In this document: piece by piece, positions 24,010 through 35,390 of the stretch
Layout: each line of letters opens with the position of its first letter
How positions within the stretch are numbered: the first letter of the stretch is position 1
Assembly (NCBI RefSeq): GCF_963678975.1
Contig: NC_089281.1
Span: 2,234,437 to 2,298,436, forward strand
DNA length: 64,000 nucleotides
Direction of reading: 5' to 3'
Origin: Dysidea avara
Taxonomy: Eukaryota; Porifera; Demospongiae; Dictyoceratida; Dysideidae
The notes under the pieces: model-generated
What the model was told of the DNA's origin: nothing
Databases searched by the model: none
What the model saw: the letters and a program-made list of their open reading frames with translations, nothing else
Translations under genes and position numbers: made by a program

Positions 24010-24180
24010 GCCTAGCAGTCAGGTTGAATGACACAGTATGAGTGGCACACAAATCACCATCTTCATATCACTGGAGCAATAAGTGACATCAGAAATCATC
24101 GTCAAACCTACAACATCAATCTGTTCATCTTTGTCTACTGGTCAATATCAGAATTAACCTGCAGATCTGTAGCAAACACT
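24010..24180 (-). pseudogene. Decayed copy of the last exon of the Artemis-like gene
   Basis: Matches 35525-35865 in order: 'tga.tgac.cagtatg.gtg', 'actggagcaat', 'gtgacatc', 'catcaat.tgttcatctt' and 'ctggtca.tatcagaat'. It has indels and lost frame. The hAT element at 23737-24009 is inserted at its edge. It shows that an Artemis-tail paralogue once existed here. Confidence 0.55.
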
Positions 24181-24839
24181 AGCAATAACTTATGTTTGTA
24201 GAAGTCAACTATTGGAGCAGCCAGTATTATTAAAGGGGGAATGGGGGAAAAATACTAATTAGTCTAACAGTGCATGGCCAGTTTTATAATAGAATTAAAC
24301 AAACCAATGACAGTCATAGTATACAAGTATAAAGGATAGATGATACAAGGTTTATTATATGCTGACTATTCTGCTATCATTCAGAACATTATCCATTGTA
24401 CTAACCAAGTGAGGGCTCCGTTGAATGCTTAGAGATTAGAGTACTTTGAAAATCTCTGACAATTTTAGAGCACCAGATATTCAGTTTTGTAAGGTCTCAC
24501 TGAAGCCTAGCTATCTCCAAACTTGAACATTTCATAGCTAAAATAAGCTATAGTATTCACATTTTTTGAATGGAAAATATGTTGATGTGATCCTCTGTCA
24601 CATGTAACCACAGAACATGTAATGTCTTGTGTTACCGTATGTGTTTGTGGGGAGTACGTTTGCAGACTTGTCCTTTTTCACAACTTAGTCTTTTGACAAA
24701 ATTGATAATAGATAAATAATGCTGTTAAATAAATTAACACCTGATGTAGGCATGACATTGAGTGAAATATTTGGCTATAAGCTGCATGCTTTTAATCACA
24801 CGGCTTAGCTCATCACATCATCTCACTCATCAGTACAAC

Positions 24840-25400
24840 CACAATACAATGTAATAAGGTCACCTGACACATCTTCATGTGATCTTCTACAATCATCTCT
24901 TGGGAGACTACCAACCTCACATGTACACTTGTTGGGGCATGGTGTGGGGAACTTGGGACACTGTTACTTGTGTACACCTTCTATTATTAATATGCTCCTA
25001 TTTCATGGTAGAATTTACATTTAACCTTGTGAGTAGTACTGAGATGGGTAATGAGATATTGTCACTTTAAAACAACTCCACAATCATTAAGATAAGTTAT
25101 GTTGTTAAGCTTGCAACCATAATTGTTTTCAAGGTGACTGCTGATATCATTCACTTCACCCTGCCACTCACATCCTTTCCTTGTTAGTACAAAACACACA
25201 AAGGCTCCTCACTGCTTGGTTAGCTTGTTTGTTAACAAAGGAAGTTGTGGTCATACATTTTGTAAATCATGTCATAAGGGTGCACAACTAGCAATGGTTG
25301 TTCGTGTTTGTCCCATGTGCTGTAGCTAGTGAACAATTTTCTACAATAAGGTTCTGTACTATAGCACAGTGACTGAAGTTTGGTTCTCTTAAGGTAATTT
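24840..25400 (-). pseudogene. Decayed RING/TRAF gene fragment
   Basis: It matches the zinc-finger and RING part of the neighbouring intact genes ('cttgttggggcatggt', 'aacttgggacactgtt', 'tcattcacttcaccctgcca', 'ctcacatcctttcc', 'aaggctcctcactgc', 'gttagcttgtttgttaac'), with indels and stops. No MATH half. Confidence 0.65.
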
Positions 25401-26294
25401 TTTTACTATAGTTATTAGGCTGTTCTTGTATAATGTAACTTCCAGCCACCGATACAGGATACCAGGAGTGAAGTTTTAAATAATAGATATTTTTTACATA
25501 GCCACACAATTTCACAAAATCAAAAATTCTTATAGAGTAATAGGTGAGGGTGAACTAGGGTAGGTATGTGGAGCAAGGGGTCTGGAGTTGCGGCTAAAGG
25601 TGCTATCATTGTGGTGGATTTTTAAGTGCTACATGTGGTGACTGCTCTATTAGAGTATTTTACTGACTGCTCTGTTAGTCGATATAAGAGCATCTCGATC
25701 TTGTATGATGTTTTGAGAGGAGGGGCATGTTGTACATGGTGTATTTATAAAATAAGACAATTATCACACAGGTTGTTTGACTTTTATATTGATTCAAATT
25801 ATATACTTTAGAAGCACTTTATAATTAAAGAAGCACGATGTTCGACTGTTGAAGTATTTAGCCTCATTACTTGTGGCTTGGCTCCCTATATAGTTGCAAG
25901 ATTAATTTCTACTTCTGCCAGCCTGAAGAAATTGGTTACTACACATCATATATCCTATGCTTTGAGATAACACAACCAAGAATAATGCCAAGTTACAGGT
26001 TGTTTATCGATTAGGTGTGGATTTCTTGTGATACCCGGAAGTCTTGTGAACTTGTTTAAAGTCTGGGGGTCAATATTCATCTTATGTGAAGGGCCCTACA
26101 CGGACACATATATATATAGAACATAGATGCACTAAACAATATTTTGCATTGATCTGAGGTGTTCATTCAATTGCAACATACATCACATTACTTTTTTTAG
26201 AGGAGCTTGTAATTATTATGGAATTGAAGTGTCACATGTATGCTACCATACGATGTGAAGACTTCCTAGGTGCTGTATAAGCAGCTCAAAAACA

Positions 26295-26500
26295 TCTCAT
26301 TTCGGAGGGCAAACATTGTTTCCAAGGTGATTGATGATGTCATTCACTTCAGCCTGCAGTTGCTACTCATGATCATGATCACATCCCTCTGCTTGTTAGC
26401 ACAGAACACACAAAAGCTCCTTAGTGCACAGTCAGCTATGTTAGCTAAGACAGAAAACTGTTCACTTTGACATAATATGGGACTAACACAGTGCATATTT
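26295..26500 (-). pseudogene. Second decayed RING/TRAF fragment
   Basis: Aligned with 8660-8820: 'tttccaaggtgattgatgat', 'gtcattcacttc', 'cttgttagcacagaaca', 'aaagctcctta', 'agacagaaaactgttcac'. It is short, frame-broken and just downstream of the intact gene 26615-28423. Confidence 0.6.
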
Positions 26501-26614
26501 GTCAGTGTGTACATAATGTGTAAGAAAATCCCACACCCCCTGTAAAAATTTTATCTTTTCATCCAAGATCACTAAACATACTAATTATTCTAGTACTATA
26601 CACAAAGTCATAGT

Positions 26615-28423
26615 TTAGTGTGCATGCAGTTTGCAGTCTACTTGTAAAAATATCATATCATTCTTGAGATATTGCCGAGTAGCAGTAATGATCCGAATAC
26701 TTTTGTCGGTTATAAAATTGGGGTCATACCACATGTAATATTCACTTCTCTCCCTTTTGGTAACCTTTTTAGAAACGTCCATGTCATAAGCAGTAGACCT
26801 TGAATGATGTTCATCGTCACTGATCTGGTTTAACAACTTCACTTCACATTGTCCCTTCAGTGGCCATTTCAATTGATTATCATAAGGACCTTTCATGAGA
26901 TACAGCTGCACTGAAAGTCCACCAGCAGCATTAACATTCAAACACATTTTGTAGCCTTTATTGTGTGTGTAGAATGGAGTACTAAGCCAGTCACTGTTAT
27001 CCTTGTACTTCTTACTGTACTCTGAAATCTTCACAATTACTGGAACAACTTGATCCCCAAATGATAGTTTTGATGCTTTACTGAATAATGTTTGCAACCA
27101 GTACATGTGGTCTTCAGAAGCAGCCAAGAAGCCTCTTAGATCTGTTGTAGTAGTGGCTAAGTCATTTTCTAATTGCAATAGCTTTTGATCATAAAATTTA
27201 GCCAAAACTGCAAGTACAATTGCAATTATAACCATACAGAATATTCCCCATCCATAACTAACAAGTGCTGAAGACTTTTTTATTTGCAACAAACTTTCTT
27301 CATGTTTGCGTTCATTGGTAGCAAGTTCTTGCATTAACTGCTGCTTTGCAGCTGCTAGCTCCTGACTACTATTTAATTCCACAATAGCTACATTGCTTTG
27401 CATGTCAGTAAGTTTATGCATAGCAAAGGCCAAGTGCTCTTCTATTTTCTCTTTGTTGTGTTTTGTTTGGTCCTTACGAACAATCCTCTCCTCGCAACCC
27501 ACCACGTGATACTCACACTGAATTAACTCCAGAGGGCACATCTTCATGTGTTCTTCTACATCACCTCTTAGGACACTACCAACCTCACACTTGTTGGGAC
27601 ATGGTATGGGAACCTTTGGACACTGTTCCTTGTGTTCATCCTCAATAAACTGGTATTCTTCTGTAATGTGGCAGTACTGACAGGCAATCTTACGGCACAC
27701 ACACTCCTCCTCGACATGACTAGTAAGATACTGCTGTTGCATGGTAATTCCACATTCATTAGGGCAAGCAACTTCTTCCAATGGACACACCTCCCTGTGT
27801 TTGTCAATATCCTCACGAGGTATCTCATGGATTTCACATTTGTTGGGGCAGGGTACAGAGAACCTTGGACACTGTTCCTTGTGTTCACCCTCAATAAACT
27901 GATGTTCTCCTGCAATGTGGCAGTACTGACAGTCAACCTTACGACATGCACACTCATTCTCAATATGACTGGTCAGATATTGTCTCTGCAAAAATGTTCC
28001 GCAATCATTAGAACAGGCAACTTTTTCAAATATGCAACCATTGCTGCTCTGAAGGTGATTGATGATGTTGTTCACTTCACCCTGCCACTCACATCCCTTT
28101 TCTTTGTTAGTACAGAACACATGAAGACTCCTCACTGCTCGATCAACTTGTTTGTTGGGCATTGTAGCAAATTTTTCACTACAACTGTGACATACTGGAC
28201 AGGCATGAGAAATGCTGGTAGCTGTGGCCCTATTTTTACCCTCAAGGCAAGACTTACAAAAAGTGTGACCACAACACCCGCTAAGATAAGGTTCTCTACT
28301 GGGAAAGTGACATATTTTACACACCAACATGTCTGAAGGAGTATTCACGAACTGATAGTCATATCCTCCACCCTCATCGCTGGGCGTGGCATCCTCAGTA
28401 GCACCAGTAGGGACTTTTGCCAT
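26615..28423 (-). CDS. RING / duplicated TRAF-zinc-finger / transmembrane / MATH-like protein
   Basis: Single-exon gene of 602 residues, paralogue of 7162-8994. RING at about 35-79 (CKIC, CCGHTFCKSCL, CPVC). TRAF-type zinc fingers cover about 104-320 and include an internal duplication (about 137-216 and 219-300; both contain RKxxCQYCHI and CPNKCE), absent from the paralogue. A coiled-coil-like region covers about 330-385, a hydrophobic segment about 391-410 (GWGIFCMVIIAIVLAVLAKF), and a MATH/TRAF-C-like domain about 459-600 (VPVIVKISEYSKKYKDNSDW). RING ligase activity and signalling adaptor function are inferred from the family, not shown. The membrane segment between coiled coil and MATH is shared with the paralogue although its sequence differs, which suggests it is kept. 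Confidence 0.88.
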   Translation of the reverse strand: MAKVPTGATEDATPSDEGGGYDYQFVNTPSDMLVCKICHFPSREPYLSGCCGHTFCKSCLEGKNRATATSISHACPVCHSCSEKFATMPNKQVDRAVRSLHVFCTNKEKGCEWQGEVNNIINHLQSSNGCIFEKVACSNDCGTFLQRQYLTSHIENECACRKVDCQYCHIAGEHQFIEGEHKEQCPRFSVPCPNKCEIHEIPREDIDKHREVCPLEEVACPNECGITMQQQYLTSHVEEECVCRKIACQYCHITEEYQFIEDEHKEQCPKVPIPCPNKCEVGSVLRGDVEEHMKMCPLELIQCEYHVVGCEERIVRKDQTKHNKEKIEEHLAFAMHKLTDMQSNVAIVELNSSQELAAAKQQLMQELATNERKHEESLLQIKKSSALVSYGWGIFCMVIIAIVLAVLAKFYDQKLLQLENDLATTTTDLRGFLAASEDHMYWLQTLFSKASKLSFGDQVVPVIVKISEYSKKYKDNSDWLSTPFYTHNKGYKMCLNVNAAGGLSVQLYLMKGPYDNQLKWPLKGQCEVKLLNQISDDEHHSRSTAYDMDVSKKVTKRERSEYYMWYDPNFITDKSIRIITATRQYLKNDMIFLQVDCKLHAH

Positions 28424-28653
28424 TGTCTAAGCACTCTAAGGGAGGCAGTGACTGTGACACCTGATAAAAGGCAAAGGAATCACGGTCGCCTCGCACTTGG
28501 GTGGGGGTATTTCCCTGTCGCCCCCACACAAAGGGAGACTAGAGTCACGTGCGCAACAAAGACATGCCTGCAAAGGGGCGTGCGTCATTCATATTGGACT
28601 TGTCAGTCATAATTATGTCAGAGTCATATCGCAGGCCCGTAACCAGGTGGGGT

Positions 28654-28710
28654 TCGAGTGGTTCGGACCATAGATAATATATACCTTAAGGGTAAGGTAT
28701 ATATTCGGAC
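28654..28710. repeat. Hairpin inside a repeat
   Basis: atatatacctta / taaggtatatat forms a perfect 12-bp stem with a 4-base loop, with ggttcg / cgaacc further out. It lies in a repeat that also carries the dispersed motif at 28895-28913. Confidence 0.55.
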
Positions 28711-28919
28711 GAACCCCCCTCCAGGATTACCAATTGTAAAAAAAAAATTAAGCTGGCGTATAAGACATGCATGGGCGCCCGAAAGGTAGAAAGGGGCTAT
28801 ATGTAGGGCACTGAAGGCTGAGGTGTTAACTGAAGTGGAGCTAAGCCCCACCTCTACACAGCTAAGATCTGGAAAATTCGTTAAAAGATCGATATACTCT
28901 AATAGAACAGTCACTAAAA

Positions 28920-31179
28920 TACTCTAATCATTCATGGTTAAAGCTTTCAAACAATTAAGATCTAGCTGAACCTCTTCTATAATGTCAGGCTTATCTGAAC
29001 ACTGTGCTATACCTATTTTTCAGATATGTAGTCATGGCTAAAATCATCAGATTAGCTACTATTATTAGTAAAGTGTAGACAACCCAAATTATTAATTTGT
29101 GGCTCCTTAATGAATTGTACTGATGTAGCTGAAGAGGTCTGCGTTTTATGCCAGGAACCATGCAATAGCTTATGTGCATGTAATGCTCTTGATGTTCAGT
29201 TAAATATTTAGTTATTGGGATAGTGCTGGCCAGCTAACTATATATAGCAAGGAAATTCACAATAAAAAATATCTGTATGAGTATAAATTATTTGCAAAGT
29301 CCTAGCTCTTTCACTGATGTGCAGGGGTGTACACGGGCAGGCATGCATGGGCTGGGGTTCTGGAAACTCCCCTCTGAAAATTCAAGCTAAAATAGCTGTA
29401 ATAATAAAGGACTAACCATACAATAAGAAATCATAAATCAATGTAATTTTGAAATATTTTAATGTTTAAAATGTGTCAGTATAGTGGGGGCTATGCCCCA
29501 AGACCCCTGCACTTATGAATCACCATCAAATGTGGGAATCACCACCAAATGTAGTAGTGAACCACCTTGGAAAATGCCTTGTGTATTATTTTAGCTATGT
29601 ACTTGACCACTTAGTCTGCATGTGCACTGTGCACCTCTGTCCTAAGAAACCACAACATTGTACAGTACAGCCAACAAGTCACATGTGACTTAGATAGCTC
29701 ATGTCACTTAAGTGTGACACAAAGGAATAATAGCTATTGATTGAGTACTGAGCAAAACACTGATGAGTAGATAGTGAATGGATAACTTCATGTGTTGATT
29801 ATTTCAATGTATAGAAGAAATGTATCTAGTTAAAGTTATTAAAATTAATCCAAGTATGTGCAGTTGCTGCACATACTGAAGTTGAGATTAACTTCAAATT
29901 ATACAGTATGTCAGATTTGAAGAGATTAGTCAGAATTATACACTTGCAACTGTTTTACCATGACATCAAGCATCAGAATTAAATTTTTTACACTCAGATG
30001 TTTTTTTTTTGTTTTGACTACATGCATGTCACAGAGTCACAGTACCTTTGTTTTAGCCGAAGATTTTTTTCCTTTGTATGGCAATCCCAGGAGAATATGG
30101 AAACTTAGCCTTGTGTATAGTCCCAAGGATCACATAAATATTTCTATCTCTAAAATTTTTCTGTTGCTTTCCATTGAAAAGTCCAGGAAAATGTTTGTAA
30201 CTCATGCAACTTTACAAATTTTTTTTTAGTACATTGATCACATTTTGACCTTCCTTATATTATCAGCAAAAGTCACCTTTGCAACAGTAGCTGCATGCAT
30301 TCAGCGTCTGGGTCTTTAATCAAAGCATGAAACAAATGAGACATACATTTACAGACTTGTAGTTGAGCTAGTGGACATTATATTCCTACTTCAGCCTGTC
30401 AATAGTAACTTATAGCATTAAGATGATGGTAAAATGGCTACTAAACAACTTACAGTATATAATACTGAACAGTGTGTTCAACTTTGCATGTAGTTATACT
30501 CAGTGCCATGCAATGTCAGGGACTCAGGATCATACAGTGGCATTGAGAGTCTGAGACCAAGTGTGAACTGTTTAGCTATAGCCATGCATGTATAAGGCCA
30601 CAAAAAAGTTTATTATGTGTTTCTGGTTCCATTTTTTGCTGAACGAATTGTGCAATCACCACAATAATTTATAACATTTGTTGAAAGGTTTTGATGTCTT
30701 GTAAACACTCCTTTCTTTCTTATAAAGATGCACTAACTATCAACTTTGTTTTTCCATATAATTCCATGTACTGCTATGTCAAATGTAGCGTACCACATCA
30801 AAAATTTGTTGCAAAAAAGCCTGTCATGATCATCTGGTCAATTATGAGGAATTGGTATAGGACCAGAAAATATAATAAACTTTGCACGGCCTTTGTATAT
30901 AGCCATATACTAATGCTAGTTATGTTGCTATTACTTATTAGTGCATGGACTCTTTATCCAAGAAGATTGGATAGCTAAACACTTACAATTCAATGGATAT
31001 ACTGTGCTTCACTTGCTTGCAGTGAGAATCACATAATATAAGGTGTATAAAAGTTAACAATTACAGAATTCATAAATTTTGCCTAACATTTTCTCTGTGA
31101 ACTCTTCTTGGTGAGCTGACACAATCAATTTGCTGTTGTATGAGTGTTTGACCATACATTTAGTAGGGTTTCTAGGGCG
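28920..31179. other. Gene-poor stretch
   Basis: No exon chain, RNA gene or clear element found on either strand; only short AT-rich open frames. Confidence 0.4.
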
Positions 31180-31234
31180 ATGGCTTCTGGAGGCAAAGCA
31201 ATTACTATAACATCAGTGCCAGAAATCTCACCAG
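31180..31234 (+). CDS. Possible first coding exon
   Basis: ATG in the context gggcgATGG opens 18 codons (MASGGKAITITSVPEISP) ending at a good donor (CCAG|gtgagt). No partner exon was found downstream, so this is weak. Confidence 0.2.
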
Positions 31235-31649
31235 GTGAGTTACAAATAGTAGACTTTCTGTATCAGTATAGACTACTGATACAATTGAACCTCTCTTAAC
31301 AAACAAACTATAGACAATAATTAATCAGTCAAGTCTATAAGTGACTCTCAACACACACTAGGTCAACTGCTGAGTCCTTTAAAAGAAGAACAAAAACGAT
31401 GACCTAGAAAAGCAATAGCTGAGTGGAGAGTATATAAAGAAAAAATTAACATGCACCTCATCCAGTGAAGTGTCCTACAGTAAGGTTGCCCAGAATGTTC
31501 AGACAACAAAGTAGCAATATACATTGGACCCACATGAAAAGACCAAAGGAGTAAAAGTTCTGGTACAAGGGAGCTAGACGATAGAACAGAGGACATTAAC
31601 AGTTCTATGTTAAAATGATTCACCAGACAATGTTTGCAGGAGGTTCAAC

Positions 31650-32935
31650 CCCAACATTGCCCAAGGGTGGATTTAGGGGAGGGGAGGTGCTTGGGGTGCT
31701 GAAGCACCACCCTCCAAAATTTTACTATGTGCAAGCTAGAGGAAGCTTCTATAAATTGCAGTACAGATGCAATTGCATCTTATCCATATATATGCATGGG
31801 CAATAAAAAGATGGAAAGAGAAGGGAGAATGGTTAATCTTTCCTTAGAAGTACTAAGAGGGATTCAAATTATACTTTTGGTGTGAGACTTAACCCAAAAG
31901 CTGCTAAAAATTGAAATACTCTAATAGAACAGTCAATTAGTCTATAGAACATCCATCATGAAATTATCAAGAAGTTACCAGTGTGTCTTCTTGCATTGAC
32001 CTGTGCACTGCTATTTTACCATTGTTCCAAACATCCTGCCACATACTAATCACTTTCTGGGAACAGCTTCTGTCAAATAGTTTAATATCACAGTGTGTAT
32101 TTTCAGTTGTTGCTACAAACTAGCTAGATGCTTGGGTAAGTAAAAAAAAGTGAATTTCTTAGAATGTACAAAGTTAACAAGGCTGTAGCATCTGAGAACT
32201 ATAGTAGCTACATGTTTGTGTTTGCTTTATCAGTACCAAAGTTCCATGTTGCATTTATCTGAACTCCCTATTAATTTTTAGCATCAATTGAAGCTAATGC
32301 CATACAGAGTTTGCACTCCCAAACCCCTTAAAGTTCAACTTTATAAGCTCAAATATTACTGCAGCATTTACACTGTCAGTGTGCCCGGGTTATAAGGGGG
32401 TTGATTAGTTGTGGTCAAAAACTAGTTGTACATGTAAGTGACTTTGGACTCTGGCTGTAAAATATGGTGATGGGGCCATATTACAAAAAAATCAGATTGA
32501 AATAGCAACAGAACAGCTGTCTGTGGCCATAATAGAAAGTTGAAGTTATTATTGTGTGCTTTCATATATACATGTGACTAAATGACCTTAACATCCAATC
32601 CTGTGTATTGTCTTCAACAATCCACTATTATGTATTGCTTTATAATCCAATAACATTTAAAAGTGTAGCTCTGTTTTTTGCTTACAATTGAACTCATCCA
32701 TGTTGTACCAACAATCTTTCAGCACAATAGAGTATTTGGTTAAACATATAGCTTCCAGATTCAATCTTGTGATAGCTATATTCCAAAAATGTCCAGAGGG
32801 AGCATCACCCAAGACCACCTATATAGCTGTAAAGTTCTATACATGTGTGCAGCATGTACTCTACACACTGGTGAGTTTATACTTGTCTCCCTCCACCCCC
32901 CCCCCCCCCTTCTGAAATCCTAGATCCGCCCCTGT
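31650..32935. repeat. Pieces of 'ggcggatctagg' type hAT-like repeats
   Basis: Left-type end at about 31664 (gggtggatttaggggagggg), dispersed motif at 31916-31932, and a right-type end at about 32900-32936 (poly-C, then aaatcctagatccgcccctg). No matching target duplication, so the two ends may belong to different insertions. Confidence 0.35.
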
Positions 32936-33279
32936 CGTTGGTGGCATATTTCAGTATACACATCTCTTATTTCATAGTAAACCTGCGCAGGGACATACAA
33001 AGGCATGCTCAACTGAGAATTGCTTGCCACACACACACACAGCTTGAAGGAAGTAATGATGCTCGCCAGCCATACCAGAGACAAAGAGCATCCCAAAAGG
33101 CCCCTTTGTGTAAACTAAAGTCATGTTCAGATAAAGGGAGTGTAGTTGGCCAAATGAAAGAGTCCTTTTCAGCAGCTAACATTATGGAATGATGCAAGGA
33201 TGATGATAGCCAAGGTAAAGAGTATCACAATACTCTAAAACAGGATTGATAAGCCACAAAAAGTTGTTTATCTAGCGGC

Positions 33280-33560
33280 TGGTTGGGTTGGTGGCCAACT
33301 GTAACCGTAGCTTGCGGAGCCGGGGCCTGGAATGGGTTGAGGTCGGGGTTCCCACTGGTGACAGCTCTATGTCGATCTGGCGTCCGCGCTAAGCTAGACA
33401 TCAACATGGGCAGCGCTGATGATTCTCGGCTGTCCAGGTTGTATAATGAGAGGCGAACCGGCCAAGGCCAGAGATGGAGCAGGCAAAAGCACTCCGTGCC
33501 TAGCAGTAGCGGGATCGCGCTAGTGAATAGGCTGTCATCAGTGGCCCGCCCAATAGAGTC
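33280..33560. other. GC-rich island of unknown origin
   Basis: Markedly richer in G+C and CpG than everything around it (gcttgcggagccggggcctg, gatctggcgtccgcgctaag, gcggatcgcgctag-like words). A 115-codon plus-strand open frame covers it (33283-33630) without a recognisable motif. It could be a young retroelement 5' piece or a promoter island. Confidence 0.3.
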
Positions 33561-34059
33561 GAACCAGGTCCTTTTTTTTTTTTCACCTGCAAAGTGTTAT
33601 TCAAGCTGTACGCGCCCGTTTCGTTGCTGAACTAAAAGCTGCAATGTTTCATGTACGCCATGTTTTCTTTTGTGGCAGGCTACCTTTTGGAACACACATT
33701 TTTAGCTGCACACAAACAGCCGGCCAAAGGTGGGCGTGCGCGTGGCCTCTAAAGTTTCTGAAGTGTAAAAAACCTGTTTCAATGCCAAGTTTCTTTTATT
33801 ATGATTACAGTACCTGGTAAAGGCAGAGCCTGTATACCAGAAGACCTTATAAAGGCCTAAGATGTTTATATTAACTGCACTAAATATGTTTGAAAAGTAG
33901 CAAGAAAAAAAAATTATATTGCTAAATGCCTCAGCCGGCTTACTCTATAACTAGAATATTCATACTGAACTGATTGTGTCAAAACATGTCAGTTCAGATG
34001 CTCACATTGCACATTCTTACACTATATTTCCATCAGTGAAGCATCATACAGTATGGTAG

Positions 34060-34915
34060 TACTGTATATTAGGGATCATGGAGATTTGGGTTTTCCCAGC
34101 CAAAAATTCACCCAAAAACCAGCTTCACAACTCCATCCTGGCACCTTGGCAGTATTGGTTAGGTATAACCAAGCCCAAAAGTGCCTTCAGTACAATCTTA
34201 AAAGCTTCCAATAAATTGTTACAAAATTTAAAAAAAAAAATCATTCAATGGAATTTTCTACTGCCTGCCTGCCTGCCTGATGCCTTCAGATAAGCGTAAC
34301 TCGATAACGGCTAAGGCTATGGGCTTGATTTTTTCACTGTTCGACGTTGCTTCATCCTGAGACGTGCCTTTTGGCATACCGCAGCACATACTATGCATGC
34401 ATCATGGACTTACCTTTGTGTCACATTTCTTTTTGCTTACAGCCCAAGGTGTCGATTCACGGTAGTACAATGCGTAGCTTCCCTACAGTACGTTTGTACA
34501 TTGGAATCATTCGTATTTTCCGTGGTGACTGGACTGATTGCATAGATGATTCTAACACTGTGTAACGGGCTGAACATAGCTGAAAGTGAAGCGTAATGGC
34601 CACTGCACTTTCGAGGCAGTAATTGATAGTTGAGGGCGTGCGAATTGCCGGTATTTTTGTCTTGATTTTTGTGGTGACTGGAATTGTTGCAGAGGCACTT
34701 CTTCTACTGTTTTTTGTCTGTAGCACTGTGTAACGGGTCGAACATAACTGAAAGCGAAGCGTAATGGCCACTGCACTTTCGAAGCAGTATTTCATAGCTA
34801 GGGCGCACGTTCAGACGTTAACATTTATTCTGGTGCCATCCTTTCTTTTGATGCGGTATGCGTGGGTTCACCAGTCATAATATTGTTGTTGTAAAAATTA
34901 AACAAACAAGTTTAA
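34060..34915. repeat. Composite interspersed repeat with internal ~170-bp duplication
   Basis: 'cactgtgtaacggg..gaaca' to 'gcgtaatggccactgcactt' occurs twice (about 34556-34630 and 34728-34800). Parts of the unit recur at 36000-36300, at 48170-48370 (inverted) and at 49640-49830 (its 'tattagggatcacgg ... ccaagcccaaaa' start). Confidence 0.5.
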
Positions 34916-35390
34916 GACTGAATTAGGGATTAAATGTTCACTAGTATATCTGCAGGTGTAGGCCACCTACTTGTTTCCCTACTTTTTTTTCTATGATCAC
35001 TAATCAAACTTAAATTTTTAAATTTTTTCTTAAACTTGTTCTAATAACTACTCCACCCAACAAAATGATAATATAAAAAATGTTTTTTCCTTAGGGATCA
35101 TTTTTACTACAATGCGGCCTTTACTACCCCAAGGCATCATTTAACTACAAAGGATTGATATTTGTTCACAATGAATTAATATACTCTTGTTAGCTACTAT
35201 GCAGTACTTGGATGCAACATAGAAACCAGCCACTGAAAAAAACACATCTGCAAAATAAGCAAGTGATGTCACAATACACAATTACACATAATATAGTTCT
35301 AAATGTAATATTTAGTATTCCACATAAATAAAGTTATATATTTACAGAATTCAAATTATATACAATTGCAATACAATTATACTCTTTAAC

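Noticed and set aside
27632-28336. 234-codon plus-strand open frame
   Set aside because: Antisense to the RING/TRAF gene 26615-28423; no motif or splice context.
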